A program made the position numbers and the translations under genes. Below, one piece after another: positions 16,304 to 24,807 of a DNA stretch of 64,000 nt. Source of the stretch: Rhodopseudomonas sp. (GTDB lineage: Bacteria > Pseudomonadota > Alphaproteobacteria > Rhizobiales > Xanthobacteraceae); contig WGNB01000036.1 of the NCBI GenBank assembly GCA_016124795.1, forward strand, positions 1-64,000, given 5' to 3'. The first letter of the stretch is position 1. The number at the start of each line of letters is the position of its first letter. The notes below the pieces were generated by a model. The model saw nothing but the letters and a program-made list of their open reading frames with translations. It had not been told where the DNA came from and searched no databases.

Positions 16304-17731
16304 TCAAGCCTGGCTGATGAACTTGGTGTTCATATAGGCCTGCAGACCTTCGATGCCGCCTTCCGAGCCGTAACCGGATTCCTTGATGCCGCCGAACGGC
16401 GTTTCCGGCGTCGAGATCATCACGCTGTTGACGCCGACCATGCCGGACTGGATGGCATCGCCGATGGCGGCCGCCGTCGCGCCCGACGCGGTGAAGGCAT
16501 AAGCGGCCAGACCGAACTCCAGCGAATTGGCGCGCTCGACGACTTCATCGAAGGTCTTGAACGGCACGATCGGCGCCACCGGCCCGAACGGCTCCTCGGT
16601 CATGATCTTGGCATCGTCCGGCACGTCGGTGATGACGGTCGGCTCGAAGAAGAAGCCTTCGTTGCCGTGGCGCGAGCCGCCGGTCTGGATCTTGCCACCG
16701 CGCGCCTTGGCATCGTTGACGAAGGATTCCATGGCGTCGAGACGGCGCGGATTGGCCAACGGCCCGAGCGTGGTGCCCTTCTCCAGACCGTCGCCAAGCT
16801 TGAGACCCTTGGCGTATTCGACAAAGCGGGAAACGAATTTGTTGTAATTCTTCTCCTGCACATAGAAACGCGTCGGCGAAATGCAGACCTGACCGGCATT
16901 GCGATACTTGAACGCCGCGATGGTGTCGGCGGCTTTCTCCGGATCGGCGTCCTCGAACACCACCACCGGCGAATGGCCGCCCAGCTCCATGGTGGCGCGC
17001 TTCATGCCCTTGGCGGCCAGACCGGCAAGATGCTTGCCAACCGGGATCGAGCCGGTAAAGGAGATCTTGCGCACGATCGGCGACGGAATGAGATGTTCCG
17101 ACACCTCGGCCGGCACGCCGAACACCAGGTTCAAGACGCCCGCCGGCAGGCCGGCATCGGCGAAGCATTTGACCAGTTCGACGCAACCGCCGGGGGTTTC
17201 TTCCGACGCCTTGATGATCAGCGCGCAGCCGGCGGCGAGCGCACCGGCGATCTTGCGTACCGGCGTCAAGGTCGGGAAATTCCACGGCGTGAAGGCGGCG
17301 GCGACACCGACCGGCTCCTGCGTCACGAGTTGGCGGATGCCGGCAACGCGGCCCGGCACGATCCGGCCATACGAGCGACGGCCTTCCTCGGCATACCAGT
17401 CGATGATGTCGGCGGAGGTCATCACCTCGGCGCGCGATTCGGCGTAGGACTTGCCCTGCTCTTGAGTCTGAACCTTGGCGACGTGATCGTAACGCTCGCG
17501 CAGCAGATCGGCGGCCTTGCGCATGATCTTGGCGCGGTCATAAGCCGAGGTTGCCTTCCACGCCGGGAAAGCCTTCTGCGCGGCGGCCAGCGCTGCGTCG
17601 AGGTCGGCCTTGCCCGCGTGCGGCAACCTGGCCAGCACCTTGCCGTTGGCCGGATTGATGACGTCTTCGCTGTTACGGCCCTCGACGCCGAGCCATTTTC
17701 CATCAATGAAAAGCTTGAGATCGGTGTACAT
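16304..17731 (-). CDS. NAD(P)-dependent aldehyde dehydrogenase, succinate-semialdehyde dehydrogenase-like
   Basis: A 475-residue ALDH-superfamily enzyme of standard length. The family motifs are present: 'FTPWNFP', 'FTGSIPVGKHLA' (NAD-binding FTGS), 'MELGGHSPVVVF' with the general base E249, and 'GQVCISPTRFYV' with the nucleophile C283. The C-terminal 'PFGGIKESGYGSEGG' matches the GabD/SSADH branch. The ATG encoding MYTDLKLF was chosen because a GAGG site lies upstream and homologues begin there. Exact aldehyde specificity is unproven; succinate semialdehyde is the best guess. Its neighbour upstream encodes a crotonase-fold protein. Confidence 0.9.
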   Translation of the reverse strand: MYTDLKLFIDGKWLGVEGRNSEDVINPANGKVLARLPHAGKADLDAALAAAQKAFPAWKATSAYDRAKIMRKAADLLRERYDHVAKVQTQEQGKSYAESRAEVMTSADIIDWYAEEGRRSYGRIVPGRVAGIRQLVTQEPVGVAAAFTPWNFPTLTPVRKIAGALAAGCALIIKASEETPGGCVELVKCFADAGLPAGVLNLVFGVPAEVSEHLIPSPIVRKISFTGSIPVGKHLAGLAAKGMKRATMELGGHSPVVVFEDADPEKAADTIAAFKYRNAGQVCISPTRFYVQEKNYNKFVSRFVEYAKGLKLGDGLEKGTTLGPLANPRRLDAMESFVNDAKARGGKIQTGGSRHGNEGFFFEPTVITDVPDDAKIMTEEPFGPVAPIVPFKTFDEVVERANSLEFGLAAYAFTASGATAAAIGDAIQSGMVGVNSVMISTPETPFGGIKESGYGSEGGIEGLQAYMNTKFISQA

Positions 17732-17948
17732 CCTGGATTTCCTCGCCAAACCGAAATTTTCGTTGCCGTGGATTAGCACTTTCGTGCCTACCCGGCCATC
17801 CTTGCGTCAGGACAGGCCGGCGCAAAACGCCGCGCCCGCAATCCCGACGAATACGTAAGGGATATAATTCTGCAATCCGGGGGCGTCGTATCGCGACGCC
17901 CCGGGACAACAGCTACTTATACAGTCGCCGTCACGGTCGTTTGTACGT

Positions 17949-18749
17949 TCATTTGCCGGTGAATTTCGGCTTGCGCTTTTCCATGAAGGCCCTGCGGCCT
18001 TCGATGAAATCGTTCGAGGCAAAGCAGGCCTGCACCATGGCTTCCGCCTTGGCGAGATCGCGCTCGGCCGGGTCCTTGAGAATTTCGCCGACGATGAACT
18101 TGACCGAATCGACGCTCAACGGCGCGTTGCCGGCGATCGTGTCGGCATAATCCTTCACGTAGGATTCCAGCTCGGCGTCCGGCAATACGCGATTGACCAG
18201 ACCCATCGTCTGCGCCTCCTGCGCGGTGAACTGCCGCGCGGTGTAGAAGATTTCCTTGGCGAAGGACGGACCGACCACGTCGACCAGCTTTTTCAGGCCG
18301 GCATAACGATAGCCGATGCTGAGCTTGGCCGCCGGCACCGCGAACTTCGAACCTTCGGTGCAGATGCGCAGGTCGCAGGACATCGCCAGCCCCATGCCGC
18401 CGCCGATGCAATAGCCACGGATCATCGCGATGGTCGGCTTCGGAAACTCGTAGAACGCGCCATAGGCGTGATCGACGGCTTCGTTGTAGCGATCGGACGC
18501 TTCCTTGCTGGCGCGCTCGCTTTCGAACTTGGAGATGTCGGCGCCGGAGACAAAGGCCTTGCCGCCCGCGCCGGTCACGACGACGACACGGATATTATCG
18601 TCGTTCTTGAAGTCCTCGAGATAGCCCGACGCCGCTTCCCACATGTCGAGCGACACCGCGTTATGCTTTTCCGGATTGTTGAAGATCACATAACCGACCT
18701 GACCTTCCTTGCGGGACAGCATCTTGTCGGTGGTCGCGGGCGCGTTCAT
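17949..18749 (-). CDS. Crotonase-fold enoyl-CoA hydratase/isomerase family protein with altered catalytic positions
   Basis: A 266-residue crotonase-superfamily enzyme. The CoA-binding strands are typical: 'YVIFNNPEKHNAVSLDMW', the oxyanion-hole segment 'AFVSGADISKF' and 'GYCIGGGMGLAMSCDLRI'. At the two positions that hold the catalytic glutamates of classical enoyl-CoA hydratase (GGGCE and PEi), this protein reads GGGMG and PAAK, so neither acid is visible. It may therefore catalyse decarboxylation, hydrolysis or isomerisation of an acyl-CoA rather than hydration. The ATG encoding MNAPATT has an AAGGA site. It is separated from the upstream class III CoA-transferase gene by a palindromic repeat and may be cotranscribed with it. 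Confidence 0.85.
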   Translation of the reverse strand: MNAPATTDKMLSRKEGQVGYVIFNNPEKHNAVSLDMWEAASGYLEDFKNDDNIRVVVVTGAGGKAFVSGADISKFESERASKEASDRYNEAVDHAYGAFYEFPKPTIAMIRGYCIGGGMGLAMSCDLRICTEGSKFAVPAAKLSIGYRYAGLKKLVDVVGPSFAKEIFYTARQFTAQEAQTMGLVNRVLPDAELESYVKDYADTIAGNAPLSVDSVKFIVGEILKDPAERDLAKAEAMVQACFASNDFIEGRRAFMEKRKPKFTGK

Positions 18750-18774
18750 TCCGTCATTCCTTCTCTTCAAAAAG

Positions 18775-18897
18775 ACCGTCTTCCTGAAGCGCCAAGGTCG
18801 CAAGGCGACCAAGCCTCGAAGGATGACAGCCCGGGATCAAGCGGCCGTTCATCCTGCGCGGCGCGGCATCGCCGCGCATCCCAGGATGACGGATCGA
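18775..18897. repeat. Diverged type A palindromic element
   Basis: It contains GGTCGC-AAG-GCGACC, then a CCTCGAAGGATGA arm, and TGCGCGGCG-CGGCAT-CGCCGCGCA flanked by TCATCC and GGATGA. The arms match those at 2375-2509 and 27682-27793 with differences in the loops. It lies between two minus-strand genes of acyl-CoA metabolism. Confidence 0.7.
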
Positions 18898-18901
18898 GGG
18901 A

Positions 18902-20095
18902 CTAGACCGCCTTGGCGGCGTGCAACTCGGCAATCTCGTAATCGGCGAAACCGAATTCCTTGAGCACTTCGTCGGTATGCTGCCCAAGTTCCGGCGGCGT
19001 CACGACGATCTTGCTCGGCGTGCGCGACAACGCAATCGGCTGACCGACGAATGTCTCGGTTTCGCCGTTCGGCCGCTTGGCGTCCTGGGCGATACCGAGG
19101 TGCTTGACCTGCTCGTCGGCGAAAACCTGATCGATCGAATAAATCGGGCCGCAGGGCACGCCGATCTCGTTGAAGCGCGCGATCCACTCGGCGCTGGTCC
19201 TGGTCACCGTTCTGGCTTCGATGGCGGCATTGATCGCGTCGCGGTTCTTCGAGCGCAGCGCACTGGTCTTGTAATCCGGGTTGTCGAGCATTTCCGGCGT
19301 CTCGATCGCCTTGCACAAACGCTCCCACATCACATGGCCGGTTGAGGCGATGTTGATGTGGCCGTCGCTGGTCTTGAACACGCCGGTCGGGATCGAGGTC
19401 GGATGGTTGTTGCCGGCCTGCTTGGGCACCTCATGCGCCTGCAACCAGCGCGCGGCCTGGAAGTCGAGCATGAAGATCTGCGCCTGCAACAGCGAGGTGT
19501 TAACCCACTGGCCTTCGCCCGACACTTCGCGCTCCAGCAGCGCGGTCTGGATGCCGAGCGCGGCGAACAGGCCGGCGGTGAGGTCGGCGACCGGAATGCC
19601 GACGCGCATCGGGCCGCGGCCCGGCTCGCCGGTGATCGACATCAGCCCGCCCATGCCCTGCGCGATCTGATCGAAGCCCGGCCGGTCGCGGTAAGGCCCG
19701 TCCTGACCGAAACCGGAAATGCTGGCCAGGATGATGCGCTTGTTGACCTTGCGCAGCGAGGCATAGTCGATGCCGAGCCGGTCCTTGACGTCGGGCCGGA
19801 AGTTCTCGACCACCACGTCGGCCTTCTCGACCAGCCGCAGAAAAGCGGCGAGCCCCTGCTTCGACTTCAGGTCGAGGGTCATGCTGCGCTTGTTGCGATG
19901 CAGGTTCTGGAAATCAGGCCCCTGACGCGGACCGCCCGGCCCCTCGCCCTTTTCCAGATGCGCCGGCGTCTCGATCTTGATGACGTTGGCGCCCCAATCA
20001 CCAAGCTGGCGGACGCAGGTCGGACCCGACCGCACCCGTGTCAGATCGAGAATCGTAAAGCGGGAAAGGGCCTCCGAGGCCTTGGCGGCGGGCAT
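18902..20095 (-). CDS. Class III (CaiB/BaiF) CoA-transferase
   Basis: A 397-residue family III CoA-transferase of usual length. Hallmarks are the N-terminal 'ILDLTRVRSGPTCVRQLGDWGANVIKIE', 'NLHRNKRSMTLDLKSKQG', 'VVVENFRPDVKDRLGIDY', and 'RPGFDQIAQGMGGLMSITG' carrying the catalytic aspartate. Such enzymes swap CoA between an acyl-CoA donor (often succinyl-CoA) and a carboxylic acid. With the adjacent crotonase-fold protein and aldehyde dehydrogenase it suggests a short acid-activation and catabolism route, but the substrate is not identifiable. Confidence 0.9.
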   Translation of the reverse strand: MPAAKASEALSRFTILDLTRVRSGPTCVRQLGDWGANVIKIETPAHLEKGEGPGGPRQGPDFQNLHRNKRSMTLDLKSKQGLAAFLRLVEKADVVVENFRPDVKDRLGIDYASLRKVNKRIILASISGFGQDGPYRDRPGFDQIAQGMGGLMSITGEPGRGPMRVGIPVADLTAGLFAALGIQTALLEREVSGEGQWVNTSLLQAQIFMLDFQAARWLQAHEVPKQAGNNHPTSIPTGVFKTSDGHINIASTGHVMWERLCKAIETPEMLDNPDYKTSALRSKNRDAINAAIEARTVTRTSAEWIARFNEIGVPCGPIYSIDQVFADEQVKHLGIAQDAKRPNGETETFVGQPIALSRTPSKIVVTPPELGQHTDEVLKEFGFADYEIAELHAAKAV

Positions 20096-20506
20096 GAAAT
20101 GGGCTCCGGAACTGAATGATCGGGGCGGGATGGATTTGGCCGCGCGACATTCCTCGATCTATCGCGGCTTGTCCATCGGGGCCGGGGCAGCGATATACCG
20201 GCAGCGGCAGCGATTTTGACGGATTCGGCGCGGTTTGTTCATCAATCCGGGCAATAAAGCCGGCGCCCGCCTTGAAAAGACCATCGACCCCTGTCATATG
20301 AACGCTGCGAGTGAACGACCCGACCTTGCACGATCGAGATTCGGGTTTGCGGGCTGCGTGCACGAAACTCTCTGAAACGATTTTCGCCCCGCCCATTCGA
20401 TTTTCTGAACACGACCGACTTCCCTGGCAACGCGGGCAGTCAAGAACCGCGATACCGCCGGTCGCAATAGCGATTCGGCCGTTTTGCCATATGGAAAGAT
20501 AGCTTT
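20096..20506. other. Intergenic region between divergent CoA-transferase and rhlE
   Basis: About 410 bases with no convincing gene. Short frames are present, but none has coding character or a ribosome-binding site. It must hold the promoters for both divergent genes. A weak TTGAAA-N17-CATATG pair near 20272-20300 is the best sigma-70-like candidate facing rhlE, leaving a leader of about 200 bases. A long leader is common for cold-regulated DEAD-box genes; no specific structured RNA is recognised. Confidence 0.4.
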
Positions 20507-21952
20507 TTGACTTCATTTAACGACTTCGGCCTCGCAGAGCCGATCCTTCGCGCGCTTGCGGAAGAGAAGTACGAAACCCCGACCCCGATCCAGGCCCAGA
20601 CCATTCCGATTGCCCTTTCGGGCCGCGACATCATCGGCATCGCCCAGACCGGCACCGGCAAGACCGCGTCATTCGCGCTGCCGATTCTTAACCATCTGTT
20701 CACCAAGCGGATGCGGCCGGAACGCAAGTCCTGCCGCGTGCTGGTGCTGTCGCCGACGCGCGAACTGTCGGGCCAGATCGCCGACAGCTTCCGCGCCTAC
20801 GGCCGGCACATGCGGCCGCTGGCGATCGAACTCGCGATCGGCGGCGTGCCGATCAACCGCCAGATCCGCGGCCTCAACCACGGCGTCGAAGTGCTGGTGG
20901 CCACCCCCGGCCGCCTGCTCGACCTCGTCGCGCAGCGCGCCATCACGCTGCATCAGGTCGAAGTCCTGGTGCTCGATGAAGCCGACCGCATGCTCGACAT
21001 GGGCTTCATCAACGACATCCGCAAAGTCGTCGCGATGCTGAGCAAGCAGCGCCAAACGCTGTTCTTCTCGGCCACCATGCCGGGCGAAATCACCAAGCTG
21101 GCCGACCAGATGCTGATCGACCCGGCCCGCGTCGCGGTGACGCCGCAATCCTCGACCGTCGAGCGCATTGCCCAGAGCGTCATTCTCACCGAAAAGGCGT
21201 CGAAGCCGGCGCTGCTGCTTGAGGTGCTGAAGACCGAGACCACCGATCGCGTGCTGGTTTTCACCCGCACCAAGCATGGTGCCGACAAGGTCGTCCGCCA
21301 TCTGCAAAAGTCCGGCTACGGCGCCGAGGCGATCCACGGCAACAAGTCGCAGAATCAGCGCGAGCGCGTGCTCGCCCAGTTCCGCACCGGCAGCCTGCGC
21401 ATCCTGATCGCCACCGACATCGCCGCTCGCGGCATCGACGTCGACGGCGTCAGCCATGTGGTGAATTTCGACCTGCCGAACATTCCGGAATCCTACGTTC
21501 ACCGCATCGGCCGCACCGCGCGCGCCGGTCGCGACGGCGTCGCGATCTCGTTCTGCGATTACGAGGAAAACGCCTACCTGCGCGATATCGAACGGATGAT
21601 CCGGATCAAGATTCCGGCGACCGACCGGCGCACCGGGGTTCGCCCGGCACCGCGTCCGGCCGAGCACCATCACGCCGCCAACGGCCAGAACCGGCCGCAT
21701 CGCGGCCGTCAGCAGCGCGGTCACGGCGGTAACGAGGGCGGGCAAAACGGCAAACAGGCCAACCACGGCGGCCGCAATAACGGCGCGAACGGCCATCAGG
21801 GCCGGCCGAACCGGAACGGCAAGCCGTCGGGCCACCCACAGGCACCGCGGGTCGACACCTCGGCGGGCGAGCCAAAGGCGATCGGGGGTGTTACATTCCT
21901 CCAGCGCCCGAACGAGCCGCGCCGCAACGCCGGCACCCGCGCGCCGCGCTAA
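20507..21952 (+). CDS. rhlE: DEAD-box ATP-dependent RNA helicase
   Basis: A 481-residue RhlE-type helicase that unwinds RNA in ribosome assembly and mRNA turnover. All core motifs are visible: Q motif (F-N-D-F-G-L ... TPIQAQTIP), motif I AQTGTGKTA, DEAD in VLVLDEADRMLDMGF, SAT in FFSATMP, and motif VI HRIGRTARAGR. The start is TTG, with GGAAAG upstream; it directly precedes the Q motif and no better in-frame ATG exists. The C-terminal tail of about 100 residues is rich in Gly, Asn, Arg, Gln and His and looks disordered and RNA-binding. A type of IF-1 is encoded next, a frequent pairing in alphaproteobacteria. Confidence 0.93.
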   Translation: MTSFNDFGLAEPILRALAEEKYETPTPIQAQTIPIALSGRDIIGIAQTGTGKTASFALPILNHLFTKRMRPERKSCRVLVLSPTRELSGQIADSFRAYGRHMRPLAIELAIGGVPINRQIRGLNHGVEVLVATPGRLLDLVAQRAITLHQVEVLVLDEADRMLDMGFINDIRKVVAMLSKQRQTLFFSATMPGEITKLADQMLIDPARVAVTPQSSTVERIAQSVILTEKASKPALLLEVLKTETTDRVLVFTRTKHGADKVVRHLQKSGYGAEAIHGNKSQNQRERVLAQFRTGSLRILIATDIAARGIDVDGVSHVVNFDLPNIPESYVHRIGRTARAGRDGVAISFCDYEENAYLRDIERMIRIKIPATDRRTGVRPAPRPAEHHHAANGQNRPHRGRQQRGHGGNEGGQNGKQANHGGRNNGANGHQGRPNRNGKPSGHPQAPRVDTSAGEPKAIGGVTFLQRPNEPRRNAGTRAPR

Positions 21953-22114
21953 CTTTCAAGGCCCTGTCGCCGCCCCGGCCCTGATGTCGCCAAGGCTTTA
22001 GCCATGCGACTTTAGGCTTGGGGCGGGAGCGGGTTTTCGGATAGAGATCATGCCGCCGGGCGCAGGACCGCCGGCGCACAGGCTGGCCTAAGAGCTGACC
22101 GGGAGAGGATTTGG

Positions 22115-22387
22115 ATGGCGAAAGAAGAAATGCTGGAATTCGACGGCACGGTGACCGAAGTGTTGCCGGACGGCAATTTCCGGGTGATGCTCGACAACCA
22201 ACACGAAGTGCTGGCCTATACCGCCGGCAAGATGCGCAAGTTCCGCATCCGCACCGGTGTCGGCGACCGCGTCATTGTTGAAATGTCGCCGTATGATTTG
22301 CAGCGCGGCCGCATCAGCTTCCGCCACAAGGGCGACGCCCCGGCTCCCAATCCGCAGAATCGCCGGCCGAATTTCCGCAGGCGTTAA
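22115..22387 (+). CDS. infA: Translation initiation factor IF-1
   Basis: A 90-residue S1/OB-fold protein: [20 protein letters not shown], '[25 protein letters not shown]', '[23 protein letters not shown]'. It binds the ribosomal A site during initiation. It is longer than the usual 72 residues because of a Pro/Asn/Arg C-terminal tail, typical of the second IF-1 copy in Hyphomicrobiales. A GGGAGAGGA site precedes the ATG. The gene lies about 160 bases behind rhlE, on the same strand. Confidence 0.93.
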   Translation: MAKEEMLEFDGTVTEVLPDGNFRVMLDNQHEVLAYTAGKMRKFRIRTGVGDRVIVEMSPYDLQRGRISFRHKGDAPAPNPQNRRPNFRRR

Positions 22388-22398
22388 ATTTGCGTCGG

Positions 22399-22416
22399 CA
22401 GGCGGCGCGCCGCCTG
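22399..22416. terminator. GC palindrome after infA
   Basis: CAGGCGGCG directly followed by CGCCGCCTG is a perfect 18-base palindrome, flanked by G and T that can also pair. It lies 12 bases after the infA stop. There is no T-tract, so it may act as a 3'-end stabiliser or factor-dependent stop signal. Confidence 0.45.
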
Positions 22417-22559
22417 TCGTCCGATGCCGCCGTCCACGGAGCATCGGTTTATTTTAAAGAAACAGCATTGCCGTTTCACCTGCCGCCGGCCGGCGGCGCG
22501 GGCGACTTTCTCGGCCATCGCCTGACAGCCCGATCGTTCAGGGCCGAGCACGGTTGACG

Positions 22560-23324
22560 ATGTCAAAGCATCTGCTGGCCCACGACGAAATCGCACCGGT
22601 GACCGTCTACCACGAAGGCGGCGCTTCGCCTTTGCTGCTGATCGCCGATCACGCCGGCAAACTCATTCCACGCGCCTTGGGCGACCTCGGCGTATCGGAA
22701 GCCGAACGCGCCCGCCATATCGGCTGGGACATCGGCATCGCCGGTGTATCGCGTCATCTCGCCGACGCGCTCGACGCCATGCTGATCATGCAGAATTACT
22801 CGCGGCTGGTGATCGACTGCAACCGGCCGCCGGGTGTGCCGACCTCGATGCCGGTCATCAGCGAACTGACGCCGATACCCGGCAACGAGAACCTGAGCGA
22901 AGCCGACCGGGCCTTACGCGTCACCGAAATCTTTCAGCCCTATCACGACCGGATCGTCGCCGAACTCGAACGGCGGCAACAGGCCGGCCATGAAACGGCG
23001 CTGATCGCGATGCATTCCTTCACGCCGGTGTTCAAGGGCGTGGCGCGGCCGTGGCATGTCGGCCTGCTGTATAACCGCGACGACCGGCTGTCGCAGCGGC
23101 TGCTGGCGCTGTTGCGACAGGAGAGCGGTCTCGTGGTCGGCGACCAGGAGCCATATCTTGTCAGCGACGCATCGGATTACGCGGTTCCGGTGCATGGCGA
23201 ACAACGCGGCCTGCATCACACCGCTATCGAAATCCGCCAGGATCTGATTGCCGACGAAGCCGGCCAGAAACAATGGGCGGCGCTGCTGGCGCGGCTGCTG
23301 CCGCAGGCTTACGCCGCGCTGTAG
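22560..23324 (+). CDS. N-formylglutamate amidohydrolase family protein
   Basis: A 254-residue protein of the FGase family. The family pattern is visible: 'LLLIADHAGKLIPRALGDLG' (metal-ligand His in D-H-A-G), 'HIGWDIGIAGVSRHLAD', 'SRLVIDCNRP', and 'LIAMHSFTPVFKG' with the conserved His-Ser. Family enzymes hydrolyse N-formyl-glutamate to glutamate and formate at the end of one histidine route; related members act on other N-acyl amino acids. No hut genes are nearby, so the physiological substrate is uncertain. The ATG two codons after an in-frame TTG is preferred. Confidence 0.85.
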   Translation: MSKHLLAHDEIAPVTVYHEGGASPLLLIADHAGKLIPRALGDLGVSEAERARHIGWDIGIAGVSRHLADALDAMLIMQNYSRLVIDCNRPPGVPTSMPVISELTPIPGNENLSEADRALRVTEIFQPYHDRIVAELERRQQAGHETALIAMHSFTPVFKGVARPWHVGLLYNRDDRLSQRLLALLRQESGLVVGDQEPYLVSDASDYAVPVHGEQRGLHHTAIEIRQDLIADEAGQKQWAALLARLLPQAYAAL

Positions 23325-23345
23325 TAAAGCGACGCGCCGGCCCGA

Positions 23346-24548
23346 TTATTTCGCCATGCAGTCGAGCACGGTCATGCGCACGCGGGCGACATCGGCGGCC
23401 ACCGTCGCCCAGGCCTCGGCGATGCGCTTTTCGCGGTTCGCCGCCATGTCGCGGGCACGATCAATAAAGTCGAAGCGCGCCGCCAGATAATCGGCCATGG
23501 CGCGCTCGCGCGCGTCGTCATTGGCGCCGGGAAAATTCCTGATCAGGTCGGTCTTGATTTTTTCCCAGCCGCCGACGCCCGCACTGGCATCTTTGAGCAC
23601 TTCGACCGGTGGATCGTTCGGCCGCGCCGCGCGCTCGACCTTGTAGGCGTTGTAAAGCCTGCCTTTGAGTTTCGGCAGCAGCGCTTTTTCATTGATGCCG
23701 TTCGAGAGACGATAGGCTTTTTGCGACAATGAAATCAGCGTACCGAACGGACCGGGCAGATATTTCACCAGCCGGTCGGTGATGCGCTGGGCCATGCTGC
23801 CGGAACCGCCGATCGCCTTGGCCGCCTCGATCCATTGCGGATCGAAGTCGTCGACGTCGGCCGCCGCCGCCATCGCCTCGACGACATGTTGCTGATAGGC
23901 GGCGGCTTCGATCCGCGCTTTGATCTCGGCGTTGCGCGGTTCGTTCAGTTTGGCGAAGGCCTCGTCGAAACATTGGCGCGCCAACGGGCCTTCGGCCTGA
24001 CCGAGTTGCCGCCACAGCGCGGAACGAATTTGCGGCTCGCCGAAGCCGGTCTGCGCAGGCGCCGTATCCAACACACGCCAGGTCGCGAGCGACGGTTCGG
24101 GGCCGGACTGTTCGACCTTGCCAACGACAATCGCGCACTTGGCCGACGCCTTGGTGTAGGTGCCGGTACCGCCGGTCCACGTCCCCTTGCCGGTGCCGCC
24201 ATCTTCCAGGGTGAGGCGCAAGCCCGCCTTCACCACATGCTCGGCGCTGCAGACCGGATCGGCATAGCGCGTGGTCGAGACATATTTCATATCGAGCGCG
24301 CCATCCTAGACGGTGCCGTCGAGAATGTCGGTCGTGTTGACCACCCCCCAGTGCATCGACCCTTCGCAATGGATCGACTGCGCCGACAACGTACAAACAT
24401 GATTGAATTTAAAGTCTTCTTTGCCCGGCACCCAGGTGATCAGTTCGATCCGGCCGGCCGGTGGCAGTACGGCATTGCCGGCAAAAGCCGGCAGCGCGAC
24501 ATGGCAAGCCAAAACGGCGATGGCCCACGATAGACAATGACGCGACAT
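23346..24548 (-). pseudogene. Secreted protein of unknown family interrupted by an in-frame amber codon
   Basis: One continuous frame of 400 codons begins with a clear signal peptide (MSRHCLSWAIAVLACHVALPAFA, cleavage after AFA) and ends in a helical C-terminus. Codon 81 is TAG (bases 24308-24306). On either side the protein looks continuous: before it '...WGVVNTTDILDGTV', after it 'DGALDMKYVSTTRYADPVC'. An internal ATG five codons after the TAG would give a 314-residue product without a signal peptide. This may be a recent nonsense mutation, an assembly error, or rarely read-through. Paired cysteines in the N-terminal half suggest a periplasmic, disulfide-bonded fold. The family is not recognised. 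Confidence 0.7.
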
Positions 24549-24641
24549 TCCGGCTTCCCCACCCGACGCGCGGACCTGTTGCGACGCAACCGGGCCTGGG
24601 CGCGATTAAAATAACAGTGCCGGTATTGCGGCGCGCCAGCT

Positions 24642-24655
24642 TTGACGTGCGTCAA
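24642..24655. promoter_or_regulatory. FNR/FixK-type palindromic box
   Basis: TTGAC-GTGC-GTCAA is a perfect dyad matching the FixK/FNR-family consensus TTG[AC]-N6-[TG]CAA. It sits in the 259-base region between the broken secreted-protein gene (minus) and the carboxypeptidase gene (plus), 94 bases from the former start and 152 bases from the latter. It suggests oxygen or nitric-oxide linked control; it is a single motif hit without supporting promoter data. Confidence 0.4.
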
Positions 24656-24807
24656 CGGGTTCGGTCCTTCGGCCGGACATGGCGCGGCTTCGCCCCGAAA
24701 ACCCCACATTACAATGAGCTAATTCGGGCAGGCCGGACACATCGGCTATCGTCGCGCCGTTGTGTGCGGCAAGACTGGACCCGGTCGCGAAGATTGAGGC
24801 AATCACG

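Noticed and set aside
16151-17776. Plus-strand open frame of 541 codons opposite the aldehyde dehydrogenase
   Set aside because: It runs through a palindromic repeat and a strong terminator and is antisense to an unambiguous ALDH.
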